Source: an uncultured candidate division Zixibacteria bacterium (lineage in GTDB: Bacteria > Zixibacteria > MSB-5A5 > GN15 > FEB-12). From it: a stretch of 33,278 nt of DNA. This document shows, in pieces, positions 16,795 through 24,790 of the stretch. Each line of letters opens with the position of its first letter. Position 1 is the stretch's first letter. A program made the translations under genes and the position numbers. The DNA lies in contig CAJVYT010000007.1 of assembly GCA_913009765.1 (NCBI GenBank), positions 1-33,278 on the forward strand, read 5' to 3'. The notes beneath the pieces are model-generated. The model was not told the origin of the DNA. It did no database searches and saw only the letters and a list, made by a program, of their open reading frames with translations.

Positions 16795-18237
16795 ATGACT
16801 ACTGAAAATAAAAATATACGAAAAGCTGCCTGTGCCGGAGATTGGTATCCAAAATCACCTGTTGAACTCACCAAACAGATAGCGGCATTTTTTGCTGAAT
16901 CTGAAAAAGTTCCACTTGAGAATAGTATCTCAGCACTTATAGTACCTCATGCAGGATATATCTATTCGGGGAAAACAGCCGCAAAAGCGTATAAACAGCT
17001 TGAAGGCAAACAATATGATACCGTTGTTGTCGTTGCACCCTCTCATAAAGTATTTTTTCAGGGGTGTTCGGTTTTTGATGGTGACGGTTATGCAACCCCT
17101 TTAGGAGTGGTCGAAATAGATACTGAGTTATCTGAAAAAATCGGGACTATTTTGCCAAATGTGTATCTTTCAAATATGGGACATGGAGCGGGGGAAGACC
17201 GTGGCGAACATGCTTTAGAATTACAACTTCCATTTTTACAAATTGTATTAGGCAAATTTAAGCTGGTTGCAATTATAATGGGTGACCAAGAGGAATCATC
17301 GGTTAATGCCTTAAGCGAAGTGCTGGCAAGTAATTTTTCAGAAACGAATACTTTATTAGTTGCCTCAACTGATCTTTCACATTTTCATTCAGAAAAACAA
17401 GCCAACAGACTTGACGGAGAACTTAAAAAAGCTTTAGAAAAATATGATCCCGAACTTCTTATGGATAAACTGGAACGAGGAAAAACCGAAGCTTGCGGTG
17501 GGGGAATAGTGGCATCGGTTTTAAAAGCTACCAAGCGAATGGGTGGTTCACGGGTGGAGATATTTGAATACACAACATCGGGTGCGGTGACAGGCGATTT
17601 TGATGAAGTTGTCGGTTATTTATCGGCGGCGGTAATCAGCGGTAAAGAAGTTATTCAAAAAAAGAGAACACTTTTAGGAGTGCCTGTGGCAAAACCTAAA
17701 AATGAATTTATGATAACTGCAGAAGATGAACTTCAGCTAAAAGAGATTGCCAAAAATGCTATTGAAGCAAGACTGAACAATAAAAGTTATTCAGCACCTG
17801 TTTCAGAAAAATTCAATTTAAAGCGAGGGCTTTTTGTGACGCTCAAAATACATGGTGAGCTTCGAGGATGTATAGGAACAATAAAAGCAAGAGAACCATT
17901 GTATGATGCGGTTGCCAATATGGCGATTGCGGCTGCTTTTGAAGACCCTCGGTTTGTAGAAATTTCTGAACAGGATTTTCAAAATGCTGAAATTGAAATT
18001 TCTATTCTCTCGCCATTAAAACGGGTTCATAATATTTCAGAAATTAAAGTTGGTCGGGATGGACTGCTAATAAATCTCGAGATGCATTCCGGGTTGCTTC
18101 TTCCGCAGGTAGCATCAGAAAATAATTGGGATGTGATTCAGTTTGTAGAGCAGACATGTTTAAAAGCGGGCTTACCAAAAAACAGCTATAAAGATAGAAC
18201 AGCCGAACTGTACCGCTTTGAGGCGATGGTGTTTTAG
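16795..18237 (+). CDS. amrB: Memo-AMMECR1 fusion (AmmeMemoRadiSam system proteins B and A)
   Basis: 480 residues made of two families. Residues 1 to about 285 are Memo: VPHAGYIYSGKTA (His52), APSHK (His84), STDLSHFHSE and TEACGGGIV (Cys234), the residues that in human MEMO1 bind metal. Residues about 305-480 are AMMECR1: KRGLFVTLKIHGELRGCIGT with the invariant LRGCIGT at 356-362, then FEDPRFVEIS. In prokaryotes these two families occur with a radical-SAM enzyme as the AmmeMemoRadiSam system, whose role is unsettled. The radical-SAM partner is not in the window. It is a single-gene transcript with its own promoter. The ATG has GAGAGAAG just upstream. Confidence 0.92.
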   Translation: MTTENKNIRKAACAGDWYPKSPVELTKQIAAFFAESEKVPLENSISALIVPHAGYIYSGKTAAKAYKQLEGKQYDTVVVVAPSHKVFFQGCSVFDGDGYATPLGVVEIDTELSEKIGTILPNVYLSNMGHGAGEDRGEHALELQLPFLQIVLGKFKLVAIIMGDQEESSVNALSEVLASNFSETNTLLVASTDLSHFHSEKQANRLDGELKKALEKYDPELLMDKLERGKTEACGGGIVASVLKATKRMGGSRVEIFEYTTSGAVTGDFDEVVGYLSAAVISGKEVIQKKRTLLGVPVAKPKNEFMITAEDELQLKEIAKNAIEARLNNKSYSAPVSEKFNLKRGLFVTLKIHGELRGCIGTIKAREPLYDAVANMAIAAAFEDPRFVEISEQDFQNAEIEISILSPLKRVHNISEIKVGRDGLLINLEMHSGLLLPQVASENNWDVIQFVEQTCLKAGLPKNSYKDRTAELYRFEAMVF

Positions 18238-18244
18238 GGGGGTG

Positions 18245-18427
18245 TTAATTGCTATTGATAGTTGTTTCATGGATTGCTGTTTTTAGTACCTCATCCCAGC
18301 TTAATTCTAAACCAAATTCAACTCCTTTTCTTACTGAATTTAATTCATCGTCTGTTAAAGACCTGCCTATCTCTTGATTTGCATAATATTGAGCATCATC
18401 AATACCTATTTTAAAGATATATTCCAT
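18245..18427 (-). CDS. Small conserved-looking protein, function unknown
   Basis: 60 residues, acidic and helical, with IGRSLTDDELNSVRKGVEFG and SWDEVLKTAI, the look of a real small soluble protein. AGGG lies six bases before the ATG. It follows the HpaII-like gene by 65 bases on the same strand and converges on the Memo-AMMECR1 gene with a 7-base gap. Whether it belongs functionally to the nuclease pair is unknown. Confidence 0.55.
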   Translation of the reverse strand: MEYIFKIGIDDAQYYANQEIGRSLTDDELNSVRKGVEFGLELSWDEVLKTAIHETTINSN

Positions 18428-18492
18428 GGCTAACCCTTTTTGTAAATTAATACTTTCGTTCTGTCTTATTTGATAAAAACTTGTTTATGAAA

Positions 18493-19218
18493 TTATTTAT
18501 TAAATCTTACTTGTAAATTAAGTTTAATAAATAATTTGTTATTTTCTTTATAAATTTTTCCAAACCCATGTTTTTTAGAACCTGCTGTTTCTAAAAATGT
18601 ATTATTTAAAAGATAGTCTTCAAACTCATTTTTTTTATAAACATGATAACATACTATATCGCCATCTTCTTTTACAATTAAATATCCACCGGTAGCATCA
18701 TATATGCCATTCCAAACCTTAGACGGCATCATACCTAAAGCAACATCAGTTAAGAACTTTTTGAGTTTGTAATCATAAAATTTGTGACCTGAAGAAATAT
18801 TATATTTTAAGGGGTTCTCTTTTTCCAATACTTGAACAATTTCAAACAAACTTTTAGATTTTCCAGAGTAATGATAAAGAATAGCTTCTGAAAGCAATTT
18901 AGGCAAACAGCTATCAATTAAGGTAAGATTGTTGTGAAACATATCTTTTTCAGTTTTTATAAATTTTAACTTACAACCTTTTTTAAAAATTGCATTCACT
19001 CTTTTTAGAATTTTACTTTTTGAAGGGTTTATTGAATTAATTTCATCAATTTCTGATTCTAAAAGTTTAGCCTCTACAATTTCATAAATAAAATTAGTGG
19101 TTTTTGATAATGTATAAGTATTCTGAAGAGGTTCAATACAATAACCAAGCGGAAGTTTCTCTACTTTGCTAATAATATCTAAGTTTTCTAAAATGTTATA
19201 ATGATTTATACTTCTCAT
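18493..19218 (-). CDS. HpaII-family restriction endonuclease homologue, N-terminally short
   Basis: 241 residues. The C-terminal two thirds read like the HpaII restriction-enzyme family: LSKTTNFIYEI, FLTDVALGMMPSKVWNGI, DATGGYLIVKEDGDIVCYHV, NEFEDYLLNNTFLET and HGFGKIYKENNKLFIKLNLQ. Family members are about 350 residues; here some 110 N-terminal residues are absent, and where the family has a G-F-S-I-K-S type segment, likely part of the PD-(D/E)xK site, this protein has GYCIEP. It therefore looks catalytically damaged or altered. The start codon overlaps the stop of the HNH gene (ATGA at 19215-19218), so the two are translated together. No DNA methyltransferase is nearby. The family call is from memory of the pattern. 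Confidence 0.65.
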   Translation of the reverse strand: MRSINHYNILENLDIISKVEKLPLGYCIEPLQNTYTLSKTTNFIYEIVEAKLLESEIDEINSINPSKSKILKRVNAIFKKGCKLKFIKTEKDMFHNNLTLIDSCLPKLLSEAILYHYSGKSKSLFEIVQVLEKENPLKYNISSGHKFYDYKLKKFLTDVALGMMPSKVWNGIYDATGGYLIVKEDGDIVCYHVYKKNEFEDYLLNNTFLETAGSKKHGFGKIYKENNKLFIKLNLQVRFNK

Positions 19219-19976
19219 GATATAAAAATATTTTTCCTATGATATTCTAAATATTCTTGTAATGGAACAAATTTATCTGGCATAATCATTCTTTTTTTAT
19301 CGAAGAGTTTAAACCAATCCAATGTTGTTGTTTGAGAATATTTCTGAGTTATAGACTCAGAAACTATTATCTCAAAATTATTTGAGATTGAAATAAATCC
19401 TCTGTCAAATGCTTTGTCGTGAAATGAATTAAGGCATAAGCCATTTCTTGGATCAAGACGAGTTTCATTTTTATCTTTCCAAGGGATAATATGGCTTGCA
19501 ACTAATAATTCAGGAATTTGAATACCTGTAATACAACAACTATTATTGTTTGCCGAAAGAACTGTTTTTCTGAAAAACTGTTGATTAACTCTTGTTTTTA
19601 TTAAACTTTTTTTATCTTTTCCTAAAGGGAAAGATTCTTCATTTTCAGGAATAATATCTTCAATATTTTGATTTGCAAATTTTGCTTTTAAAACTTCACT
19701 TTTGTAAGCTAAACTTTCCCAATTATTATTAAATTCATCCCAAATTTCTTTGTCAAGTTTACTAATATTTGTTAATCCAACAATTCCCCTTTTTTGAAGT
19801 TCTGGGTCTAAACTGCCGTAATTACCTATTTTCATTTTAACTGAATTTGGACTTCTTCCTATCAATTTTGCTGTTTTAACAATTAAGGGATTTGTTGAAC
19901 TTGCTTTTTGAAACGGTATTTGACAATATAAATTAAAAACAATAATAGCTTGATCTCTTGACCATTTTTCTGACAT
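19215..19976 (-). CDS. HNH restriction-type endonuclease
   Basis: 253 residues. The N-terminal domain (WSRDQAIIVFNLYCQIPF, KTAKLIGRSPNSVKMKIGNY, SLDPELQKRGIVGLTNISKL) is a helical, DNA-binding-looking module that recurs in putative restriction HNH proteins. The C-terminal part is an HNH_2-type nuclease: CCITGIQIPELLVASHIIPW (His162), DPRNGLCLN (Asn178) and FHDKAFDRGF (His186), so all three H-N-H positions are present. It is the first gene of a minus-strand operon, with a TTGACA-type promoter about 30-55 bases upstream, and overlaps the HpaII-like gene. Its likely role is in restriction or phage defence. No cognate methyltransferase is seen in the window. Confidence 0.82.
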   Translation of the reverse strand: MSEKWSRDQAIIVFNLYCQIPFQKASSTNPLIVKTAKLIGRSPNSVKMKIGNYGSLDPELQKRGIVGLTNISKLDKEIWDEFNNNWESLAYKSEVLKAKFANQNIEDIIPENEESFPLGKDKKSLIKTRVNQQFFRKTVLSANNNSCCITGIQIPELLVASHIIPWKDKNETRLDPRNGLCLNSFHDKAFDRGFISISNNFEIIVSESITQKYSQTTTLDWFKLFDKKRMIMPDKFVPLQEYLEYHRKNIFIS

Positions 19977-20003
19977 AAATTATTCCCAATATTTATCCCA
20001 TTA

Positions 20004-20032
20004 ATAAGATAAATTCTATAACACTCTGTCAA
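20004..20032 (-). promoter_or_regulatory. Promoter candidate for the HNH/HpaII-like operon
   Basis: On the minus strand, TTGACA (20032-20027) is followed after 17 bases by TCTTAT (20009-20004), 27 bases before ATG 19976. The -35 is perfect; the -10 matches weakly. Confidence 0.4.
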
Positions 20033-20192
20033 TCACATTAAGTATTTTAAGCAAATAAGTAGTTCAGCCATAATTTTCTCCTTTTTATATATATACAAAA
20101 TAACTTATTTAATCAATTTACAAATCACATTTTTATCATTTTTTATTTTTTCCATTCTTGTATAAACAGTCCCAATTAACTACATTCTCTAC

Positions 20193-21188
20193 ATGGATGA
20201 GAATAAACAATCAGTTTTAATAACCGGAGCAAATGGGTTTGTCGGCACTCGTTTGTGTAAAAAATTCCTTTCAGAAAATTTCCATGTTGTCGCCGGAGTA
20301 CGAAAATCCGCCGACCTTTCAAGTCTTGACGGGTTAGATATTACTTTTCGCTACGGTGATATTACCCAACCTGATACGCTTGTTGAAATGGTTGCAGATG
20401 TTGACTATATCATTCATAATGCCGGAGTTGTAAAAGCGAAAAAGACACAGACATTTTATGATGTCAATGAAATCGGTACTCAATCGCTTCTTGAGGCTGT
20501 CGAAAAGTATAACCAGAACTTGAAAAAACTTATTTATATCTCATCGCTTGCCGCTGCGGGTCCGACTGTGAATGGCAAACCTGTTACCGAAAATGACAGC
20601 CCGCATCCTATTACAATCTATGGAAAGTCAAAACTTGCAGGAGAAAAGATTGTACTTTCTTATAAAGATAAATTGTCGGTTGCAGCTATCAGACCAACGG
20701 GGATTTATGGTCCCGGCGATAAAGAGATATTTTCATTTTTTGAAACAATCCATAAAGGGATAAAACCGTATATAGGTAATATTCAACGAAAATTACAACT
20801 GGTGCATGTTGACGATCTCTGTCTTGGGATTTTTAAAGCGATACAGTCAGACATACAATCCGGCTCTGTTTATTTTATAGCAGAAAACAAATCTTACACA
20901 ATGGAACGAATGATTGAAATGCTTGAGGATGCTGTCGGGAAAAAAGGTTTCCCGCTTATACTTCCGTCATCAATTTTTAAGGCAGTTTCGCATATTTCTA
21001 AAGCATTGTTTAAACTGGTGAATGCAACCCCTATGCTTACACCTGAAAAAGCAAACGAACTCTTGGCATCATGGGAAGTATCAACAGCAAAAGCAGAAAA
21101 AGAATTAGGCTTTGTATCTCAAATATCTTTTGCCGAGGGTGCCAAACAAACATATAACTGGTATATCCAAAAACGTTGGTTAAAATGA
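20193..21188 (+). CDS. NAD(P)-dependent epimerase/dehydratase (extended SDR)
   Basis: 331 residues. Rossmann motif VLITGANGFVGTRLC (GxxGxxG), the DVDYIIHNAGVVKA strand, LIYISSLAAAG with the catalytic serine region, and ITIYGKSKLAGE with the YxxxK pair make a complete extended short-chain dehydrogenase. RPTGIYGPGDKEIFSFF and LVHVDDLCLGIFKA place it with nucleoside-sugar epimerases and 3-beta-hydroxysteroid-dehydrogenase-like enzymes; the substrate is open. ATG 20193 lacks a clear Shine-Dalgarno. Its stop overlaps the next gene's start (ATGA at 21185-21188), so it heads a three-gene operon with a small membrane protein and a class V aminotransferase. Confidence 0.88.
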   Translation: MDENKQSVLITGANGFVGTRLCKKFLSENFHVVAGVRKSADLSSLDGLDITFRYGDITQPDTLVEMVADVDYIIHNAGVVKAKKTQTFYDVNEIGTQSLLEAVEKYNQNLKKLIYISSLAAAGPTVNGKPVTENDSPHPITIYGKSKLAGEKIVLSYKDKLSVAAIRPTGIYGPGDKEIFSFFETIHKGIKPYIGNIQRKLQLVHVDDLCLGIFKAIQSDIQSGSVYFIAENKSYTMERMIEMLEDAVGKKGFPLILPSSIFKAVSHISKALFKLVNATPMLTPEKANELLASWEVSTAKAEKELGFVSQISFAEGAKQTYNWYIQKRWLK

Positions 21189-21604
21189 TAAACACAACAT
21201 TACTTTTATACTGTTTTATCGGTGGCGGAATCGCCCTGCTGCTGCTTAGTTTTATATTGGAATTTATATCAAGTAAATTAAAATTACTCGACGGTATCCC
21301 AAAAGATATGCTTGAAGAGAGTACATCTGCGTGGTTTACAATGAATTATATCATGGAATTTTTATTTTATGTTGTAATTCCATCGGTAGGGTACAGTTTC
21401 TTTTATTTAATGTTGCCGTTTGAAGGTTTACGGGTGGGACTTGCCGCATCACTTTTTGCTCTTATTATGGGGGCGGTACCGTTTACGATGATTCTTTCAG
21501 TGCGTATAAAATTACCAATGGCATATCTTACTTTTTTACTTCTATCATATTTTCTGAAACTTATAGCATCTATGACTGTTATTGGATACTTATATTCGTT
21601 GTAG
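21185..21604 (+). CDS. Four-helix membrane protein, function unknown
   Basis: 139 residues, very hydrophobic, with membrane helices at about 4-26, 45-70, 75-100 and 112-135. I recognise no family. The start ATG 21185 overlaps the epimerase stop codon, so translation is coupled; a TTG nine bases earlier is also in frame. The next gene begins 10 bases after its stop. Position between an epimerase and an aminotransferase suggests an integral membrane partner of that pathway, but nothing in the sequence tells what it does. Confidence 0.7.
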   Translation: MINTTLLLYCFIGGGIALLLLSFILEFISSKLKLLDGIPKDMLEESTSAWFTMNYIMEFLFYVVIPSVGYSFFYLMLPFEGLRVGLAASLFALIMGAVPFTMILSVRIKLPMAYLTFLLLSYFLKLIASMTVIGYLYSL

Positions 21605-21614
21605 GAAAATTAAA

Positions 21615-22778
21615 ATGCAAAAAGATATTTTAAAAAAATTTGACGAAGTAAGAAAACTTTTTCCTCATACAAAAGATGTTGTCTATTTCAACTCCGCATC
21701 GTATGGACCTTTTTCAACCTCTCTTGTTGATGCGGTCAACGGTAATATGAAAATTCGTATAGCAGCCGATACTGATAATTCTCCTGCTGCTTTTCAGGTA
21801 CGAAGAGATTTACGTAAACGATATGCAAAATTGATTGGTGCTAAACAAGCAGATGTTGGTATCAGTATGAACACAACTCAGGGTTTAAATATTGCAGCTT
21901 TCGGATTACCTTTGAAAAAAAATGTTGAAGTTCTTATTTCTGATATAGAGTTTCCTGCTTTAGTATATACTTTTCAAGCAGCAGCTTCCGAACGTGGTTT
22001 TAAGATTAAATTTGTGAAATCACATAACTATCGTTTTGATATTGCCGAACTTGAAAAAGCTATTACTAAAAAAACAAAAGTTCTGGCGATTTCTTTTGTA
22101 CAATTTTTTAACGGATATAAAAATGATTTGCAGGCATTGTCGGATATTTGTCAGAAACTTAATTTGTATTTTGTAGTAGACGGTATTCAGGGAATGGGGG
22201 TAGAGCCTATTAATGTTCGTAAATTAAAAATCGATATATTTACATCGGGATGTCAGAAATGGATGCTTTCGCCTCAGGGGTGCGGTTTTTTCTATCTTAG
22301 CGAGAAAGTCCGTCCAAAATTACATATACCGTTTATGAGCTGGCTTGGTGTTGATTGGAATATGCAGTTTGGTGACCTGTTTCAATATGACAGACCATTC
22401 TTAGATACAGCTGTGAAATTTGAGCTTGGTTATTATGCTGTTTTAAATCTTTATGGTATGGCAGCATCGTTGGATATTTTTGAAAAGTTAAAAATCAAAA
22501 ACATTCAAAAACATAATTATGAATTGCTTGATACGCTTGCAGACTATTTAAAAAAATCAGACAGATACATAATCACATCATCACAAGAGAAAAAACACCG
22601 CTCATCAATAATTACATTTACAACTGATAATGTAGAAAAACTCAAACAATTTTTATTTGATAAAAAGATTATAACAGTTCCAAGAGAGGGGTCTCTAAGA
22701 GTTTCGGTGCATCTGTTTAACAATGAAGCTGACATCAATAAACTTATTGCAGCTTTAGAAGAATATGATGTAAATTAA
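21615..22778 (+). CDS. Class V aminotransferase (cysteine-desulfurase/isopenicillin-epimerase fold)
   Basis: 387 residues. It opens with the family's VVYFNSASYGPFSTSLVDAV, and has MNTTQGLNIAAFGLPLK for cofactor phosphate binding, LYFVVDGIQGMGVEPI with the PLP Asp, and DIFTSGCQKWMLSPQGCGFF with the Schiff-base lysine intact, unlike the HisC-like protein at 6461. No catalytic Cys loop of the NifS type is evident, so a lyase or epimerase-like reaction is as likely as desulfuration. ATG 21615 has AGGA eight bases upstream. It is the third gene of the operon that starts at 20193, and its stop codon overlaps that of the SGNH remnant on the other strand. Confidence 0.87.
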   Translation: MQKDILKKFDEVRKLFPHTKDVVYFNSASYGPFSTSLVDAVNGNMKIRIAADTDNSPAAFQVRRDLRKRYAKLIGAKQADVGISMNTTQGLNIAAFGLPLKKNVEVLISDIEFPALVYTFQAAASERGFKIKFVKSHNYRFDIAELEKAITKKTKVLAISFVQFFNGYKNDLQALSDICQKLNLYFVVDGIQGMGVEPINVRKLKIDIFTSGCQKWMLSPQGCGFFYLSEKVRPKLHIPFMSWLGVDWNMQFGDLFQYDRPFLDTAVKFELGYYAVLNLYGMAASLDIFEKLKIKNIQKHNYELLDTLADYLKKSDRYIITSSQEKKHRSSIITFTTDNVEKLKQFLFDKKIITVPREGSLRVSVHLFNNEADINKLIAALEEYDVN

Positions 22779-22948
22779 AGAGAGTCTATCAAAGGAATCA
22801 AAACGGTTTCAATTGTTTCAGCAAATACTTTTTGCCCTTTGATATTAAAATGTATCGGGTCGTCATTTGGATTATCAAATAAATCATTATATAAATCAAA
22901 ATTGGGCTGATGATTTATATAATGTATATCTTCATATTTTGCTGACAC
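22775..22948 (-). pseudogene. C-terminal fragment of an SGNH/GDSL-type hydrolase
   Basis: In one minus frame, KYEDIHYINHQPNF is followed by NDDPIHFNIKGQKVFAETIE. The second part is the C-terminal catalytic Asp-x-x-His block of SGNH hydrolases (DPIHFN, then KGQ and a final helix). The front of the enzyme (GDS block, Gly and Asn blocks) is missing. Immediately upstream lies the beginning of a carbamoyltransferase in another frame, so a deletion has fused the two genes. The boundary is placed at about 22935-22950. Confidence 0.6.
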
Positions 22949-23009
22949 CGTCAATTGTAAAAATAGCGGCAGCATCATGGTAAAAGCAGGAGATACCAAT
23001 AATATTCAT
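22932..23009 (-). pseudogene. First 25 codons of a carbamoyltransferase, rest deleted
   Basis: A minus frame beginning at ATG 23009 reads MNIIGISCFYHDAAA and then IFTIDGVSKI before a TGA at 22934-22932. The first 15 residues are the hallmark N-terminus of carbamoyltransferases of the NodU/CmcH type (MNILGISAFYHDSAA), which normally have about 600 residues. It starts two bases after the small DUF5989-like gene, the neighbour it has in complete operons. Everything past about codon 22 has been replaced by the tail of an SGNH hydrolase. Confidence 0.7.
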
Positions 23010-23011
23010 TG

Positions 23012-23257
23012 TTAGCTCTGCCTCGACATTGATTGTTCATCCGGTTCTTGGTTTGTTACAGTTTTCCAGTTAGATTTTTCAGGTTTTGATTTGGAGAGTT
23101 TTCCAAGAGGATTCCATCCAAATAGCCGAAAAACAGCCCCTAATGGGGAAATAATGAGAAAATAAGCAAGAGATATTATAACCTTGGTATTAAATTTCCC
23201 AATAACATGGGCGATTTTTTTCCATTTTTCCCAAATTTGTTTGAAAAACTGTTTCAA
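23012..23257 (-). CDS. Small membrane protein of the SxtJ/carbamoyltransferase neighbourhood (DUF5989-like)
   Basis: 81 residues: a basic amphipathic start (KQFFKQIWEKWKKIAHVIGK), a membrane helix at about 22-45 (FNTKVIISLAYFLIISPLGA), FRLFGWNPLGKL, and a polar tail. This matches the small protein usually found between SxtJ-type membrane proteins and a carbamoyltransferase in polysaccharide or natural-product loci. The start is TTG 23257 with no better option nearby. Downstream the carbamoyltransferase survives only as 25 codons, and no SxtJ gene is upstream, so this gene is probably an orphan left by deletion. Confidence 0.6.
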   Translation of the reverse strand: MKQFFKQIWEKWKKIAHVIGKFNTKVIISLAYFLIISPLGAVFRLFGWNPLGKLSKSKPEKSNWKTVTNQEPDEQSMSRQS

Positions 23258-23355
23258 TGTCTATCTTACCTGTATATATTATTATTGATTTACTTAATTA
23301 CAACTGCGTTATTTTAATATAGTATAAATATCGGCATTTACGAAAAAAAATAATT

Positions 23356-24396
23356 ATGAAAATTGAACTGAAAGAAAAAAAAATACTGATCACCGGAGCT
23401 TCCGGTTCATTGGGCAGTCAACTTTTGTTTGTTCTGCACAAACAGGGGATAAAACCGATTGCTCATATACGGGAATCATCTGATACAACTTTTATAGATT
23501 CATTGGGTCTTGAAAAAAGAGAAGTGGATTTACGGCGTAAAGATAAGATGTCTGCTTTGATGGATGGTGTTGATTTAGTCATTCATACTGCTGCTTTTGT
23601 TAATTTCAGACAAGATAGGCTGACTCAATTTGCCGGTATAAATACAATAGGAGCAGTTGACCTTTTTAATGCCGCCTCAAAAGCAGGAGTACAACGATTT
23701 TTACATATTTCTACCATTGCCGCTATCGGAGCAATTAAACGAAAAGAAAATTTGTCTGATCTTGAAGATTTATATTCAAATGAAAAGACAGAGTTTAATT
23801 TAGATAATTTGCAAATTCCATATATAATGACCAAACATGCTGCCGAAGTTGAACTGCGTAAAGCAGCTAAAGATGCTAAAACTGAACTGGTCATTGTCAA
23901 TCCTTCAATAATAATTGCTCCCTCACAAACAGAGTCTGATAAAGAAAGAGCATTAAAATTATTTGGACGGTTTATTTTCCCTGATATTCCTATTCGGATT
24001 AATATGGTTGACCTGCGCGATGTTGTCCCCGGAGTTATTTCTGCTTTGAGCATGGGGGACCACGGCGAGCGTTATATTTTGGGGGGTGATAATATTTCTG
24101 TCAAAGAATTTGCTTTGTCGGCATCGGCAGAGCTTGGCAAAATTCCGCACTTGGTTCGAATTCCAAGAAAATTTTATGATATAACTTCCCGTTTTTCTGA
24201 AATGAGCAGAAAGATGTTTGGTAAAAGTAAAATTTCGTACTATCCCGATTTAGTAAAGATGCTTGATTATGACTGGGCGTTTTCATCAAAAAAAGCTCAC
24301 GAAGCGTTCGGATATAACTGGCGGTCGATACATATTTCGCTGAATGATTTTGTCAATAGCGACATGGTCGGAACATATCTGAAACCTGAAGCGTAA
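23356..24396 (+). CDS. NAD(P)-dependent epimerase/dehydratase (extended SDR), second copy type
   Basis: 346 residues. ILITGASGSLGSQLL (Rossmann glycines), DGVDLVIHTAAFVNF, FLHISTIAAIG with the active-site serine/threonine, and IPYIMTKHAAEVEL with the Tyr-x-x-x-Lys pair (YIMTK). VNPSIIIAPS and INMVDLRDVVPGVISAL complete the extended SDR pattern. It shares plan and several segments with the epimerase at 20193 but is not a recent duplicate. ATG 23356 follows an A-rich stretch without a strong Shine-Dalgarno. It converges on the thioesterase gene with an 8-base gap; substrate unknown. Confidence 0.87.
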   Translation: MKIELKEKKILITGASGSLGSQLLFVLHKQGIKPIAHIRESSDTTFIDSLGLEKREVDLRRKDKMSALMDGVDLVIHTAAFVNFRQDRLTQFAGINTIGAVDLFNAASKAGVQRFLHISTIAAIGAIKRKENLSDLEDLYSNEKTEFNLDNLQIPYIMTKHAAEVELRKAAKDAKTELVIVNPSIIIAPSQTESDKERALKLFGRFIFPDIPIRINMVDLRDVVPGVISALSMGDHGERYILGGDNISVKEFALSASAELGKIPHLVRIPRKFYDITSRFSEMSRKMFGKSKISYYPDLVKMLDYDWAFSSKKAHEAFGYNWRSIHISLNDFVNSDMVGTYLKPEA

Positions 24397-24404
24397 ACTC
24401 ACTC

Positions 24405-24788
24405 CTACACAATCTTCACAGGTTTTTTGTTTTCATCAACAGCGACCATTGTAAACAGCCCCTCAATCGCAAGTTCTCTATGCTCGGAATACATCTGTTC
24501 TATAAAAATTTCAACTTTTATTTGAATTGAAGTATTTCCTACTTTTACAACCGAACCGATAAGTTCGGCAAGAGTCCCAGACGGTATCGGTTTATTGAAA
24601 TCGGTGCGGTCGATTGAAACCGTTACCATACATTGACGGGAGAACCGTGTAGCAGTGATAAAGGCGACCTCATCCATCCACTGCAAAGCAGTACCGCCAA
24701 AAAGAGTATCGTAATGATTGGTTGAATTGGGAAAGACCGCTTTGACAATGTGAGTCGTCGCTTTTTTAATTTTTTCTTCTTGTGTCAT
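24405..24788 (-). CDS. Acyl-CoA thioesterase, hotdog fold (YciA-like)
   Basis: 127 residues, the standard single-hotdog length. HYDTLFGGTALQWMDEVAFI is the YciA/acyl-CoA thioesterase signature, with the Asp of the catalytic helix in WMDE, followed by MVTVSIDRTDFNKPIPSG and the beta strands of the sheet. It should hydrolyse acyl-CoA thioesters in the cytoplasm as a dimer or hexamer. The start lies two bases after the stop of the DoxX gene, so both are translated from one minus-strand message. Confidence 0.88.
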   Translation of the reverse strand: MTQEEKIKKATTHIVKAVFPNSTNHYDTLFGGTALQWMDEVAFITATRFSRQCMVTVSIDRTDFNKPIPSGTLAELIGSVVKVGNTSIQIKVEIFIEQMYSEHRELAIEGLFTMVAVDENKKPVKIV

Positions 24789-24790
24789 AA

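Noticed and set aside
23625..24053. A 142-codon minus-strand frame inside the second epimerase
   Set aside because: The plus-strand epimerase has clear catalytic motifs over the same DNA, so the antisense frame is incidental.
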